Both the position numbers and the translations under genes were made by a program. Below the pieces are notes generated by a model, which worked only from the letters and a program-made list of their open reading frames with translations, was not told the origin of the DNA and ran no database searches. From Myxococcota bacterium (GTDB lineage Bacteria > Myxococcota_A > UBA9160 > UBA6930), in assembly GCA_028285625.1 (NCBI GenBank), contig JANQOX010000011.1:1-39143 (forward strand): DNA of 39,143 bases. Reading direction: 5' to 3'. Positions 18,056 through 26,221 of this stretch are shown one piece after another; position 1 is the stretch's first letter; each line of letters starts with the position of its first letter.

Positions 18056-18525
18056 CGGGCATCGGGGCGCCAGACCTTCGGGGGCTGGCCGGCCGCCATG
18101 TCGTGGATCGAAGAGATCTCGATGCGCCAGGGCTCGAAGTGGAGCAGGGCGTACTCCGGGTCGTCGGGCGAATTCCAGATCGTCGCGAGGTCGTAGCCGA
18201 GCGGCGGCTCGGTCCGGCCGTAGAGGTCCCAGATGCGCTTGCGTTCGCCGGCGTCGTCGATGAAGCGGGCGCGGCAATCGGCATAGACCTGGCGGTGGTC
18301 GGGGTCCCAGTAGCTCAGGGACACGTGGCCGTTCCCGGCCAGGTGCTTGGCCTTGAGCGTGCCCGCGCGGGTCGCGACCCAGCCGGTCGACCCCTCCCAG
18401 ATCGGGTGCATCATGCGCGACCGCGGGCGTCCCTGACGGTCGACCGTGGTCATGGTGCACCACACGATCTTGCGCACCCGCGCATCGAACTCGGCAGCGA
18501 TCTCATCGAACGATCCCACGTCCAA
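18052..18525 (-). CDS. Pyridoxamine 5'-phosphate oxidase-family flavoprotein
   Basis: A 157-aa split-barrel protein. WCTMTTVDRQGRPRSRMMHPIW and the later KHLAGNGHVSLSYWDPDHRQVYADCRARF are typical of the PNPOx-like fold that binds FMN, or F420 in some actinobacterial groups. It may reduce or oxidise a small substrate, and the cofactor cannot be settled by eye. I chose the TTG at 18525 because GGAGG lies six bases upstream; a GTG two codons later is the alternative. It shares four bases (TTAG) with the stop of the convergent Hsp70-like gene. The GFA-family gene lies 20 bp upstream, so both are probably one operon. Confidence 0.82.
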   Translation of the reverse strand: MDVGSFDEIAAEFDARVRKIVWCTMTTVDRQGRPRSRMMHPIWEGSTGWVATRAGTLKAKHLAGNGHVSLSYWDPDHRQVYADCRARFIDDAGERKRIWDLYGRTEPPLGYDLATIWNSPDDPEYALLHFEPWRIEISSIHDMAAGQPPKVWRPDAR

Positions 18526-18545
18526 GACGGTCCTCCTCGAGCCCG

Positions 18546-19013
18546 CTAGCCGGACGCTTCGCCGGGCCCGGGCCCCATGTTCCGCGGTCGCGGTGGCCGG
18601 CCGTCGAAGCGGGGCAGCTCGTCGGTCGGGGTGGCCCAGGGCGCGCTCTGGGCACAGAACGCGTGGCGAAAGGGCCGCGTGCCGGGATCGTCGTCGAGGA
18701 CGCCGGGCGAGACCCCCGCAAAGGGCGTCCCCTCGATGGGCTGGGGCATGGGCGAACCGCAGTTGCGGCAGAACGCCCGCCGGTAGGCCGGTGGCGTATC
18801 GAGCAGCGGGGCCTCGTAGCGCGTGATCTGATCCTCCCCTCGGACGAAGCGCAGACCCGCGGCGGGGGCGAGCATCTCGGGCGCCATGGCCGCGCCGGTG
18901 GCCTTGCGACATCGCTCGGCGTGACAGAGCTGGATGGGCGTGAGGTCGCCCTCGAGTTCGAAGGCCACGGCTCCGCACAGGCAGCTGCCACGGACGATCT
19001 GCGGGGATGTCAT
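18546..19013 (-). CDS. GFA-family (glutathione-dependent formaldehyde-activating-like) zinc protein
   Basis: A 155-aa protein with the GFA/CENP-V cysteine pattern: GSCLCGAV, then CHAERCRKATGA, then RAFCRNCGSPM. These cysteines bind two zincs in the family. Formaldehyde-glutathione chemistry is known for Gfa itself but not for most homologues, so the function is open. The ATG at 19013 is decided by AGGAGG eight bases upstream; another in-frame ATG eight codons earlier has no ribosome site and would place the AGGAGG inside the gene. It is followed by the PNPOx-like gene. A perfect palindrome at 19057-19074 lies about 45 bp upstream. Confidence 0.87.
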   Translation of the reverse strand: MTSPQIVRGSCLCGAVAFELEGDLTPIQLCHAERCRKATGAAMAPEMLAPAAGLRFVRGEDQITRYEAPLLDTPPAYRRAFCRNCGSPMPQPIEGTPFAGVSPGVLDDDPGTRPFRHAFCAQSAPWATPTDELPRFDGRPPRPRNMGPGPGEASG

Positions 19014-19056
19014 GATTGCCGCCTCCTGGAAGCTCATGGATTCATTGGGAAATAAA

Positions 19057-19074
19057 TTGAGAACATGTTCTCAA
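19057..19074. promoter_or_regulatory. Perfect 18-bp palindrome, probable repressor operator
   Basis: TTGAGAACATGTTCTCAA is fully self-complementary and lies in an AT-rich patch. It is 44 bp upstream of the GFA-family start and overlaps the stop of the upstream histidine-phosphatase gene. The AACnnGTT core is like operators of several TetR-family repressors (KstR type). The two-base centre differs from the four-base GAACnnnnGTTC of LexA boxes in Gram-positives. The cognate regulator is not in this window. Confidence 0.6.
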
Positions 19075-19655
19075 ATAGATTCGAGCCGCCACGCGGCGCC
19101 TGGCTGCGCGCGGCGCGACACCACCATCACCTCGCCGAGATCGGGCCGCGGCCGGGGCGGCGGCTCGCCCAGCAGCCGTCCCAGGATCTGGCGGATCACC
19201 CCCTTGTGGAGCACCGCCACCGCGTGGTGGACGGGCGCCGCCAGCAGGCGCTCGAGGGCCGCGCCGATGCGACCCTCGAAGTCGGCCCGCCGTTCCCCGT
19301 CCGGGTAGTCGAAGCCCGGTACCCCGGCCTGCCAGTCCTCGAACAGGATGGGATCGCGCGCCTGGATCTCCTCGCGCGTGAGCCCTTCCCAGCGGCCAAA
19401 GTCGATCTCACGCAGATCGGCCTCGATGCGTACGGGCCGTCCGGCCCCAACGATCCACGCGGCCTCCCAGGAGCGGCTGAGCGAGCTGGCCACGACCAGG
19501 TCGGGCTCGACGCCGCGAGCGACCTGCGCGGCGGCGGCACGCATCTGCGAGAGGCCGAGCGCGGACAGCGCCACGTCGCCGGCCCCGTGGTAGCGGATGC
19601 TCGACTCCCCCTCGGTCTCGCCGTGGCGGACGAGGGCGATGCGGCGCAGGCACAT
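19071..19655 (-). CDS. Histidine phosphatase family protein (phosphoglycerate mutase-like)
   Basis: A 194-aa protein starting MCLRRIALVRHGETEG. R-H-G-E carries the phospho-accepting histidine (H11). SRSWEAA, the EIDFGRWEGLTREE motif and the second catalytic histidine in VAVLHKGVIRQIL are all present. Members dephosphorylate sugars, alpha-ribazole phosphate or other small phosphates. The DFGRWEGLT signature is shared with CobC-type enzymes, but no cobamide-assembly gene other than cbiX is in the window. The ATG has GGAG upstream. It is divergent from the M23 peptidase gene across 156 bp. Confidence 0.87.
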   Translation of the reverse strand: MCLRRIALVRHGETEGESSIRYHGAGDVALSALGLSQMRAAAAQVARGVEPDLVVASSLSRSWEAAWIVGAGRPVRIEADLREIDFGRWEGLTREEIQARDPILFEDWQAGVPGFDYPDGERRADFEGRIGAALERLLAAPVHHAVAVLHKGVIRQILGRLLGEPPPRPRPDLGEVMVVSRRAQPGAAWRLESI

Positions 19656-19811
19656 GGGGGACTCCGGGGCGGCGGGCGTCCGAGCCAGCATGGGCGACCC
19701 CTGGCGGAGCGTCAATCGGTCCGCGCTCGAGACCGTCGCAGCAGCCACCGGACACCCGGGGGAGCCCACGCAGCCCACTCGCCTATGCTTGCGTCCGGGG
19801 GGTGGGCCGCC

Positions 19812-21146
19812 GTGACGGGACGCGCGTGGAGCATGATCACGCTGCTGGTCGCCAGCATCGTGCTGATTGCCGTGGGCTGGCTTCGCTGCGAGGGGGCGGC
19901 GCCCGGCATCGACGCCGAGGAGACGGTTCGCGTCGGGCGCAACGGCGCGATGGTCGCCGTGGAGGCGTTCGACGCCGACTCCGGTGTGCGGCAGGTGCGC
20001 GCCACCCTGCGCCACGCGGGCGGTGAGCAGACGCTCCTCGACGAGTCTCTCGGCGGCAACCCGCTGGTGGGAACGCGCGAGCGGGTGACGCGTCGGTTCG
20101 AGATCCCGATCGATCCCAAGACGATGGGGCTCGCCGAGGGCGAGGCCCATCTCGACATCGAAGCCGTGGACTGGTCCTGGAATCGCATGTTCCGCGGCAA
20201 TGCCGCGGAACGACGAATCACGCTGGCGGTGGACCTCACGCCACCTCGTATCGATGTCTCGACGGGCCTCACCTACACGAAGCGCGGGGGCGCCGGTGCG
20301 GTCGCCTACTCGGTGACCGAGAACATCTACGCGCACGGGGTGCTCGTGGATGGCCGGCTCTATCCCGGTTACCCGCTGCCCGACGGGCGCATGGTGGCGA
20401 TCTTTGCGATCCCCCGCGACGCCCCGCCGAACCCCGAGATCCGTGTGGTGGCCCAGGACGCATCGGGCAATGGCGGCATCGCCACCTGGCCCGTTCGCGT
20501 GCAGGAACGCCAGTTCGAGGACGTCCAGATCCGCCTGAGCCACGGCTTCCTGAACGGCAAGGTCGCCGCACTGGCGAACGCACTGGGCGTTTCGGCACCG
20601 ACCAGCCTGGAAGCGTTCCAGAAGATCAACCGCGACCAGCGCGCAGCGGACGAAGAGCGGATTCGTGAACTGCTCGGGGAGAGCGAGGCCCGGGCACTCT
20701 TCTCCGGCGGATTCGAGCAACTGCGCAACTCGGCGGTCACCTCGCGGTTCGCCGAGCACCGCACCTACGTGCTCGACGGCGAGCCGGTCTCCGAGGCGAT
20801 CCACTACGGCTACGACCTCGCCTCGACCTCGGGGGCGCCGATCACCGCTGCCAACGCGGGGCGGGTTCTGTACGCCGACACGCTCGGCATCTACGGGGGC
20901 TGCGTGCTCGTGGATCACGGCCTGGGCGTGACGAGCCTGTATGCCCACCTGGAGCGCATCGACGTTGGGGCAGGCGATGCCGTGAGCCGCGGTCAGCCGC
21001 TCGGCACGTCCGGCGAGACCGGCCTCGCTGGCGGCGACCACCTTCACTTCGCCATCCTCGTCGGCGGAACCTACGTGGATCCGGTGGAGTGGTGGGACGC
21101 GAAGTGGGTGCGCGAGCGGATCGAGTCGAGGCTGGCGACGGAGTAG
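19812..21146 (+). CDS. M23-family (LytM-type) metallopeptidase with signal anchor
   Basis: About 444 aa. An N-terminal hydrophobic segment (MITLLVASIVLIAVGWLRC, from residue 8) anchors or exports it. The central 290 residues are beta-rich with Ig-like features. The C-terminal LytM domain has H331-YGY-D335 and H410-L-H412, the zinc ligands and catalytic histidine of active M23 peptidases. It is expected to cut peptidoglycan cross-links or act in division and envelope remodelling. The GTG at 19812 is my choice; ATGs at 19785 and 19833 are alternatives. sfsA follows after eight bases. Confidence 0.88.
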   Translation: MTGRAWSMITLLVASIVLIAVGWLRCEGAAPGIDAEETVRVGRNGAMVAVEAFDADSGVRQVRATLRHAGGEQTLLDESLGGNPLVGTRERVTRRFEIPIDPKTMGLAEGEAHLDIEAVDWSWNRMFRGNAAERRITLAVDLTPPRIDVSTGLTYTKRGGAGAVAYSVTENIYAHGVLVDGRLYPGYPLPDGRMVAIFAIPRDAPPNPEIRVVAQDASGNGGIATWPVRVQERQFEDVQIRLSHGFLNGKVAALANALGVSAPTSLEAFQKINRDQRAADEERIRELLGESEARALFSGGFEQLRNSAVTSRFAEHRTYVLDGEPVSEAIHYGYDLASTSGAPITAANAGRVLYADTLGIYGGCVLVDHGLGVTSLYAHLERIDVGAGDAVSRGQPLGTSGETGLAGGDHLHFAILVGGTYVDPVEWWDAKWVRERIESRLATE

Positions 21147-21154
21147 CGCCGCCG

Positions 21155-21889
21155 GTGCCGGTTGGCGCCGACGCCGAGGTGCGGCTGCCGATTCGGGCCG
21201 ACCTCCAGGCGCGCCTGCTGCGCCGCTACAAGCGATTCTTCGCGGACGTCGAGACCCGCGAGGGCGAGAAGCTCACCGTCCACTGCCCGAACCCCGGGAG
21301 CATGCGCGGGCTGCTGGTTCCCGGCGCGCCGGTCCGCCTCAGCACCAGCGACGACCCGCGCCGCAAGCTGCGCCACGGGCTCGAGATGATCCGCATCGGT
21401 CGCACCTGGGTGGGTGTCAATACGATGCGCGCCAACCAGCTCGCGGCCCGCGCGCTCGAAGCCGGCGCCATCGAGGGCCTCGAGGGATACGCGACCGTAC
21501 GCCGGGAGGTCGCGGCGGGGGAGGGCACCCGGCTCGACTTCCTCCTCTCCGAGGGCCGATGCGACCCGCGCCCTGCGTGGGTGGAGGTGAAGAGCGCAAC
21601 CCTGGCCGACCCGCCGCTGGCGCGCTTTCCGGACAGCGTGACCGAGCGCGGGCGCCGACACGCCGAAGAGCTCGCCCGGCTCGCCAACCGGAAGACCCGT
21701 GCGGTGCTGCTCTTTCTGGTCCAGCGCGCCGATTGCGATCGGGTGGCTCCCGCTGACGACATCGACCCGGCCTACGGCAAAGCGCTGCGGCGCGCAGCGA
21801 AACGCGGCGTCGAGGTGCGGGCGGTCTCGGTGAAGGTGGGAGCGCGGGGGCTGTTGCTACAGGGTGCCTTGCCCGTGGACCTGTCATGA
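21155..21889 (+). CDS. sfsA: SfsA family protein
   Basis: A 244-aa protein matching SfsA throughout. It has LLRRYKRFFADVETREGEKLTVHCPNPGSM near the N-terminus (OB-like part), then RLDFLLSE, WVEVKSATL and the C-terminal VLLFLVQRADCDRVAPADDIDPAYGKAL. The D...EVK arrangement resembles PD-(D/E)xK nucleases. The family is called sugar-fermentation stimulation protein, but its biochemical role is not settled. The GTG at 21155 or 21179 may be the start; the first gives a length close to E. coli SfsA (234 aa). The TGA overlaps the mutY ATG. Confidence 0.93.
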   Translation: MPVGADAEVRLPIRADLQARLLRRYKRFFADVETREGEKLTVHCPNPGSMRGLLVPGAPVRLSTSDDPRRKLRHGLEMIRIGRTWVGVNTMRANQLAARALEAGAIEGLEGYATVRREVAAGEGTRLDFLLSEGRCDPRPAWVEVKSATLADPPLARFPDSVTERGRRHAEELARLANRKTRAVLLFLVQRADCDRVAPADDIDPAYGKALRRAAKRGVEVRAVSVKVGARGLLLQGALPVDLS

Positions 21890-23031
21890 AGCGCGCCACC
21901 GAGCGCGACGGCTCAGCGACCCCGGTCGACGCCGATTCGCCCGACGCCCACGACGACGCCGGGCTGCGCGCCATCCGGCGCCCGCTTCTCGCGTGGTACC
22001 GGCGCGAGCGGCGCGACCTGCCGTGGCGCCGAACCAGCGACCCCTATGCCATCTGGATCTCCGAGACGATGCTGCAGCAGACGCGCGTCGAGACGGTGAT
22101 CCCGTACTACGAGCGCTTCCTGTCGGCGCTTCCGGATGTGCGCGCCCTGGCCGACGCAGACGCCGACGACCTGATGGGTTTGTGGGCCGGGCTCGGCTAC
22201 TACCGACGCGCCCGCAACCTGCAGGCCGCCGCCCGCCGTATCGTGGCGGAGCACGACGGCCGGCTCCCGGGCGACCTGGACGAACTGCTGCGCCTCGAGG
22301 GCGTCGGCCGCTACACCGCCGGAGCCGTCGCGAGCATCGCGTTCGACCGCGAGGCCCCGATCCTGGACGGCAACGTGACGCGCGTCCTGGCGCGGCTGCT
22401 CTTCCTGCAGGACGACGTGGGCGAGCGTGCGACGGTCGACCGGCTCTGGTCTGCGTCCGGCACCCTGGTACGCGGCGCGCACCCCGGTGACCTGAACCAG
22501 GCCTTGATGGAACTCGGCGCGCGGGTCTGCGTGCCGCGTACGCCCCACTGTGACCGCTGCCCGATTGCGCGGCACTGCCGCGCATACGAAGTGGGCGATC
22601 CGGCCTCGCTGCCGAAGAAGGCCGCCCGCCCGCGGGTGCGCCGGGCCCGGGCCGCCTGTGCGCTACTCGCCCGAGACGGGCGCTTCCTGGCGGTGCGCCG
22701 CGAACCCAAGGGCCTGCTCGGCGGCCTCTGGGAGCTTCCGGGTGGCGAGCTCGCCCTGCGCGAAGCGGCCGACCGCGGGTTGTGCGCGAGGCTACTCGAA
22801 GCCACCGCCATGAAGGCGAGCCATCTCGAGCACGCGGGGCGCGTACGCCACGTGTTCACCCACCGCCGACTCGAACTCGAGGTGTTCCGGGCCCACGCAG
22901 GGGACGGCCGTGTGACGCGACCCCGCGGCGGCACCTTCGACGCCCATCGCTGGGTCTCGCGGCGCGCCCTCGAAGCGCTCCCCATGAGTGAGCTGATGCG
23001 CAAGGCACTAGACGTCGCGCTGCCGTCATGA
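21886..23031 (+). CDS. mutY: A/G-specific adenine glycosylase
   Basis: A 381-aa base-excision-repair enzyme that removes adenine mispaired with 8-oxoguanine. The catalytic glutamate is E60 in SETMLQQT. The helix-hairpin-helix LEGVGRYTAGAV is followed by the catalytic aspartate D161 in LDGNV. The 4Fe-4S loop shows C-x6-C-x2-C-x5-C (CVPRTPHCDRCPIARHC). The C-terminal NUDIX-like domain that reads 8-oxoG begins near 255 (ACALLARDGRFLAVRREPKG). An N-terminal charged extension of about 25 residues precedes the core. Its start overlaps the sfsA stop and its stop overlaps the Smr gene start, so all three are coupled. Confidence 0.95.
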   Translation: MKRATERDGSATPVDADSPDAHDDAGLRAIRRPLLAWYRRERRDLPWRRTSDPYAIWISETMLQQTRVETVIPYYERFLSALPDVRALADADADDLMGLWAGLGYYRRARNLQAAARRIVAEHDGRLPGDLDELLRLEGVGRYTAGAVASIAFDREAPILDGNVTRVLARLLFLQDDVGERATVDRLWSASGTLVRGAHPGDLNQALMELGARVCVPRTPHCDRCPIARHCRAYEVGDPASLPKKAARPRVRRARAACALLARDGRFLAVRREPKGLLGGLWELPGGELALREAADRGLCARLLEATAMKASHLEHAGRVRHVFTHRRLELEVFRAHAGDGRVTRPRGGTFDAHRWVSRRALEALPMSELMRKALDVALPS

Positions 23032-23414
23032 GCGGAGGCGCCATGGCCGTGGAGCGCCGCGGCGAGATGTGCGCGGGCCTCGCAGCGGGAATCGATCGCC
23101 GGCACCTTCAGCGGCTGAAGCGCGGCGAACCGGAGGCGGAGTACGAGATCGACCTGCACGGCCGCACCCGAAGCGAAGCACGCGGCGACGTGGCCGGCGC
23201 CATCGACGAGGCCCGCGGCGCGGGCGCGCGTTGCCTGCTGGTGATCCACGGCCGCGGCGCGGGCTCGGCGGGGAGCGCGGTACTGAAGGAAGCCCTGGTG
23301 GGCTGGCTGTCTTCCCCGCCGCTGGCGGGGCGGGTCATGGCGTTCGCCAGTGCGCTGCCCGAGGACGGCGGCCCCGGCGCCACCTACGTGCTGCTGCGCC
23401 GGATCCGATCCTGA
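23028..23414 (+). CDS. Smr/MutS2-domain protein
   Basis: A 128-aa single-domain Smr protein. EIDLHGRTRSEA, then LLVIHGRGAGSAGSAVLKEALVGWL and GGPGATYVLL, give the complete domain with the DLHG and HGRG motifs linked to nuclease activity. Stand-alone Smr proteins nick or bind DNA or mRNA. The ATG at 23028 overlaps the mutY TGA. Another ATG five codons on (MAVERRG) is possible. Linkage to mutY is suggestive of nucleic-acid metabolism, but is not proof. Confidence 0.9.
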   Translation: MSGGAMAVERRGEMCAGLAAGIDRRHLQRLKRGEPEAEYEIDLHGRTRSEARGDVAGAIDEARGAGARCLLVIHGRGAGSAGSAVLKEALVGWLSSPPLAGRVMAFASALPEDGGPGATYVLLRRIRS

Positions 23415-23476
23415 GCAGCCGGGGCGGTCGGGGCAGCCGGCGGGGGGTCGCCTAGAATGGGAGCCGGAGACGACCC

Positions 23477-24562
23477 GTGTCCAGTCACCTCGGCCAGATC
23501 TTCCGCATCAGCACCTACGGCGAGTCGCACGGCGGCGCGGTGGGCGTGGTCGTCGACGGCTGCCCGCCGCGGCTGGCCCTCGAGGCCGCCGACGTTCAGC
23601 GCGACCTCGATCGGAGGCGACCCGGTCAGAGCCGGCTCACGACGCCGCGCCAGGAGGACGACGAGGTCGAGATCCTCTCGGGGGTGTTCGAGGGACAGAC
23701 GCTCGGCACGCCCATCGGCATGATGGTGCGCAACCGCGACGCGCGTCCCTCGGCCTACGAGGACATGCGCGACGTGTACCGCCCCTCGCACGCGGACTAT
23801 ACGACCGAGGCGAAGTACGGCATCCGCAACTGGCAGGGCGGCGGCCGCGCCAGTGCGCGCGAGACGATCGGCCGCGTGGCGGCCGGCGCCATCGCCCGTA
23901 AGCTGCTCGCCCAGGCCCTGGGCGTCGAGGTCGTGGGCTTCGTGTCCCAGGTGCACGAGGTGGACGCCAAGGTCGATGCCGAGACCGTGAGCCTCGAGCA
24001 GGTGGAGGCGAGCCTGGTGCGCTGCCCCGACGCGGCGGCCAGCGATCAGATGATCGAGCGCATCGATGCCGCGCGAGAGCGCGGCGACTCGCTGGGCGGC
24101 GTCGTCACCTGCGTGGCGCGCGGCGTCCCGCCGGGCCTCGGCGAGCCGGTCTTCCACAAGCTCGAAGCCGACCTCGCTCACGGGCTGCTCTCGCTGCCCG
24201 CGAGCAAGGGTTTCGAGATCGGCAGCGGCTTCGCGGGTGCGCGCATGACCGGCATCGAACACAACGACCCGTTCGTACCGGGCGAAGGCGGCCGGCCCCG
24301 CACGGCGTCGAACCACTCGGGCGGCATCCAGGGTGGCATCAGCAATGGCGAAGCCATCCACCTGCGCGTGGCCTTCAAGCCGACCGCCACCATCACGCAG
24401 GAGCAGGACACCGTGAACCGCGACGGCGAGGCCACGCGTCTCGCGGCGCGCGGCCGCCACGACCCGTGCGTGCTGCCGCGCGCGGTGCCGATGGTCGAGG
24501 CGATGGTGTGCCTCGTGCTCGTCGACCACTGGCTCCGCCAGCGCGCGACCGACGTCCTCTAG
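23477..24562 (+). CDS. aroC: Chorismate synthase
   Basis: A 361-aa enzyme for the last shikimate-pathway step, converting EPSP to chorismate with reduced FMN. It begins with [26 protein letters not shown] and continues with [29 protein letters not shown], then [11 protein letters not shown] and [15 protein letters not shown]. All are canonical AroC signatures with the catalytic histidines. Length is typical of bacterial AroC. The GTG start is preceded by GGAG. A 62-bp gap separates it from the Smr gene; it converges on the DUF4079-like gene. Confidence 0.96.
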   Translation: MSSHLGQIFRISTYGESHGGAVGVVVDGCPPRLALEAADVQRDLDRRRPGQSRLTTPRQEDDEVEILSGVFEGQTLGTPIGMMVRNRDARPSAYEDMRDVYRPSHADYTTEAKYGIRNWQGGGRASARETIGRVAAGAIARKLLAQALGVEVVGFVSQVHEVDAKVDAETVSLEQVEASLVRCPDAAASDQMIERIDAARERGDSLGGVVTCVARGVPPGLGEPVFHKLEADLAHGLLSLPASKGFEIGSGFAGARMTGIEHNDPFVPGEGGRPRTASNHSGGIQGGISNGEAIHLRVAFKPTATITQEQDTVNRDGEATRLAARGRHDPCVLPRAVPMVEAMVCLVLVDHWLRQRATDVL

Positions 24563-24593
24563 CGGACCGGCCCCGGGTCGAAGGGACGCACGG

Positions 24594-25034
24594 TCAAGGC
24601 AACAGCACGAAGCCCGTGCCCATCGCGGCGGCGGCCGCCAGGGTCGAGGCGAGTGCCAGCGCCGCGTGAAGGTCCCGCGCCTGCGAGCGTCCACGTTCGA
24701 GCCGGTGCCCGAGCACCGCCGTGGCCACGAGCAGTAGCAGGCCACCCGTGGCCACCGCCGCGTGGGCCGTATCGAACGCCGGCCGGTCTCGCAGCCACAG
24801 CATCGACGCGGGCCCCCCGGCCCAACCCACGATCAGCATCACCATGGCGAGCTTGGCCAGTCGCAGGTGCTCGCGCCGCCATGCCGGCGGGCGCCGCACG
24901 CCGCGCCGGCGCGCGCTGCGCAGGGCGAGCCCGCGGCGCAGCGCCAACAGCGTGATCGCGAGCGCGATCGCCATCCACAGCGGGTGGACGTAGGCGAGCA
25001 GGCGCAGCGCGCTCTCGGGGCCGCCGGTGCCCAC
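24594..25034 (-). CDS. DUF4079-like four-helix membrane protein
   Basis: A 146-aa protein with four hydrophobic helices (about 12-31, 60-76, 92-110 and 123-143). The spacing and the HPLW in the first helix, with H near HAAVATGG and HAALA in later helices, recall DUF4079/cytochrome b561-like membrane proteins. Haem binding is possible but not proven. The GTG start is directly adjacent to the TAG of the CinA-like gene, with no spacer, so translation is coupled. It converges on aroC. Confidence 0.68.
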   Translation of the reverse strand: MGTGGPESALRLLAYVHPLWMAIALAITLLALRRGLALRSARRRGVRRPPAWRREHLRLAKLAMVMLIVGWAGGPASMLWLRDRPAFDTAHAAVATGGLLLLVATAVLGHRLERGRSQARDLHAALALASTLAAAAAMGTGFVLLP

Positions 25035-25760
25035 CTACTCGACGCGCGCGATGGCGTCTTCGGGCAGGCGGGCGAGGAGCGAATCGAGCGATTGCTGCAG
25101 GTAGCCGGGGTCGCGCGACTCGAGGGTGAGCATCACCTGGAACGACTCTTCGCCGATGCGGGGGTAGCTGCCGAGCATCAGCTCCGGAAACTCCGCCAGC
25201 AGGTCGTGCAGGTCCTGGGCGATGTCGCTCTCGCGCCGCTTCACGAAGACCTTCTTCAGCAGCACCGGAACGCCGCGGAAGCGGTTTCGGATCGACTCGA
25301 ACTTCTTGCGCAGCAGCTCGGGAATGCCCGGGAAGATGTGGACGTTCTCCACGATCACCACGGGGAACCACAGGTCGCCGGCGTCCACGAGCTGCGCGTC
25401 TTCGGGCACCATCGCCATCTTGAGCTGCGCCTCGTTGGGCGGGCTGCCCTGGGCGCGCTCGATCCGGCCGGCGATCGATTCGCTGCGCTCGATCTTTCGG
25501 TCGAAGGCCAGGGCCACGCCGTCCATGGTGAGGTCGTCATGGGTCGGACCGATGCCGCCGGACGTGAACACGAAGTCGTAGCTGCGCGAGAGTGTGCGCA
25601 CGTCTTCGGCGATGGTCTCGATCACGTCCGGAATGGTGAGGATGCGCTCCACGTCGACGCCGATCGAGCGCAGCTCCTCGCACAGGTACGGCGAGTTGGT
25701 GTCCTTGACCTTCCCGGAGAGGATCTCGTTGCCGATGATGAGGATTCCAGCGGTCGGCAT
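25035..25760 (-). CDS. CinA-type molybdopterin-binding (MoCF) domain protein
   Basis: A 241-aa protein starting MPTAGILIIGNEILSGKVKDTN, the CinA/MoaB-Mog domain. The hallmark TSGGIGPTHDDLT follows and binds the nucleotide or pterin phosphate. The C-terminal deamidase domain of full-length CinA is absent, so it belongs to the short CinA-N group, whose members include ADP-ribose pyrophosphatases. I used the ATG at 25760 because the family begins at this point. An ATG nine codons upstream is also in frame. Its upstream side carries a triple 24-bp repeat. Confidence 0.87.
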   Translation of the reverse strand: MPTAGILIIGNEILSGKVKDTNSPYLCEELRSIGVDVERILTIPDVIETIAEDVRTLSRSYDFVFTSGGIGPTHDDLTMDGVALAFDRKIERSESIAGRIERAQGSPPNEAQLKMAMVPEDAQLVDAGDLWFPVVIVENVHIFPGIPELLRKKFESIRNRFRGVPVLLKKVFVKRRESDIAQDLHDLLAEFPELMLGSYPRIGEESFQVMLTLESRDPGYLQQSLDSLLARLPEDAIARVE

Positions 25761-25830
25761 CGGCAGGCAGAGTATCCGACACGCCATCGGCCCGCCCACT
25801 CCAGCCGTCGGTGGCCTGCGACGATCCTCG

Positions 25831-25903
25831 CCTGAAGCGGCCGCGATCATCCCCGCCTGAAGCGGCCGCGATCATCCCGCCTGAAGCGGCCGCTATCATC
25901 CCT
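25831..25903. repeat. Three 24-25 bp tandem repeats in a divergent gap
   Basis: Units start at 25831, 25856 and 25880 with the core cctgaagcggccgcgatcat; the third has one change (gctatc). A degenerate half-copy precedes at 25815. Each unit contains gcggccgc, an 8-bp palindrome. The array ends just before the ferredoxin GTG, so the last unit overlaps the place where its ribosome site should lie. It may be a slippage array or repeated protein sites in the divergent promoter of the CinA-like and ferredoxin genes. Confidence 0.8.
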
Positions 25904-25905
25904 CG

Positions 25906-26211
25906 GTGCACGAAGTGAGGCTCGAGCGACGAGAAGCGGGCCAGAGGGTTTCGGCCCGGGTCCTGGTCCCGGACGGCGCGTCGCTGCTCGGGGCGGTCCG
26001 GCGGGCGGGCCTGCCGATCGCCCTCGGCTGTGCCGCCGGCGCGCTGTGCGGAAGCTGCGCGCTGCAGGTACTCGATGGCGCCTCCGCGCTGTCCGAAGAG
26101 CGTGACCACGAGACGCGTGCCAAGCGACGCAACCGCGTGTCGCCGACCGAACGGCTGGCGTGCACGAGCCGCGTACACGGGCCCGTCACCCTGACGGCGT
26201 CCTACTGGTAG
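25906..26211 (+). CDS. 2Fe-2S ferredoxin
   Basis: A 101-aa ferredoxin with ALGCAAGALCGSCALQV and a final LACTS. The C-x5-C-x2-C-xn-C spacing fits adrenodoxin-like rather than plant-type ferredoxins (C-x4-C). It is a soluble one-electron carrier. The GTG start lies directly after the triple repeat. It is separated by 10 bp from the luciferase-like oxidoreductase gene and probably co-transcribed with it. Direct electron donation to that enzyme is not implied by the family, since F420 enzymes use hydride. Confidence 0.85.
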   Translation: MHEVRLERREAGQRVSARVLVPDGASLLGAVRRAGLPIALGCAAGALCGSCALQVLDGASALSEERDHETRAKRRNRVSPTERLACTSRVHGPVTLTASYW

Positions 26212-26221
26212 GAGAACTGCA

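Noticed and set aside
19057..19074. LexA/SOS box
   Set aside because: GAACATGTTC has only two bases between GAAC and GTTC, whereas Gram-positive type LexA boxes have four; no SOS gene is adjacent except mutY, which is too far away.
25831..25903. CRISPR array
   Set aside because: Units are directly adjacent without unique spacers, and there are no cas genes.
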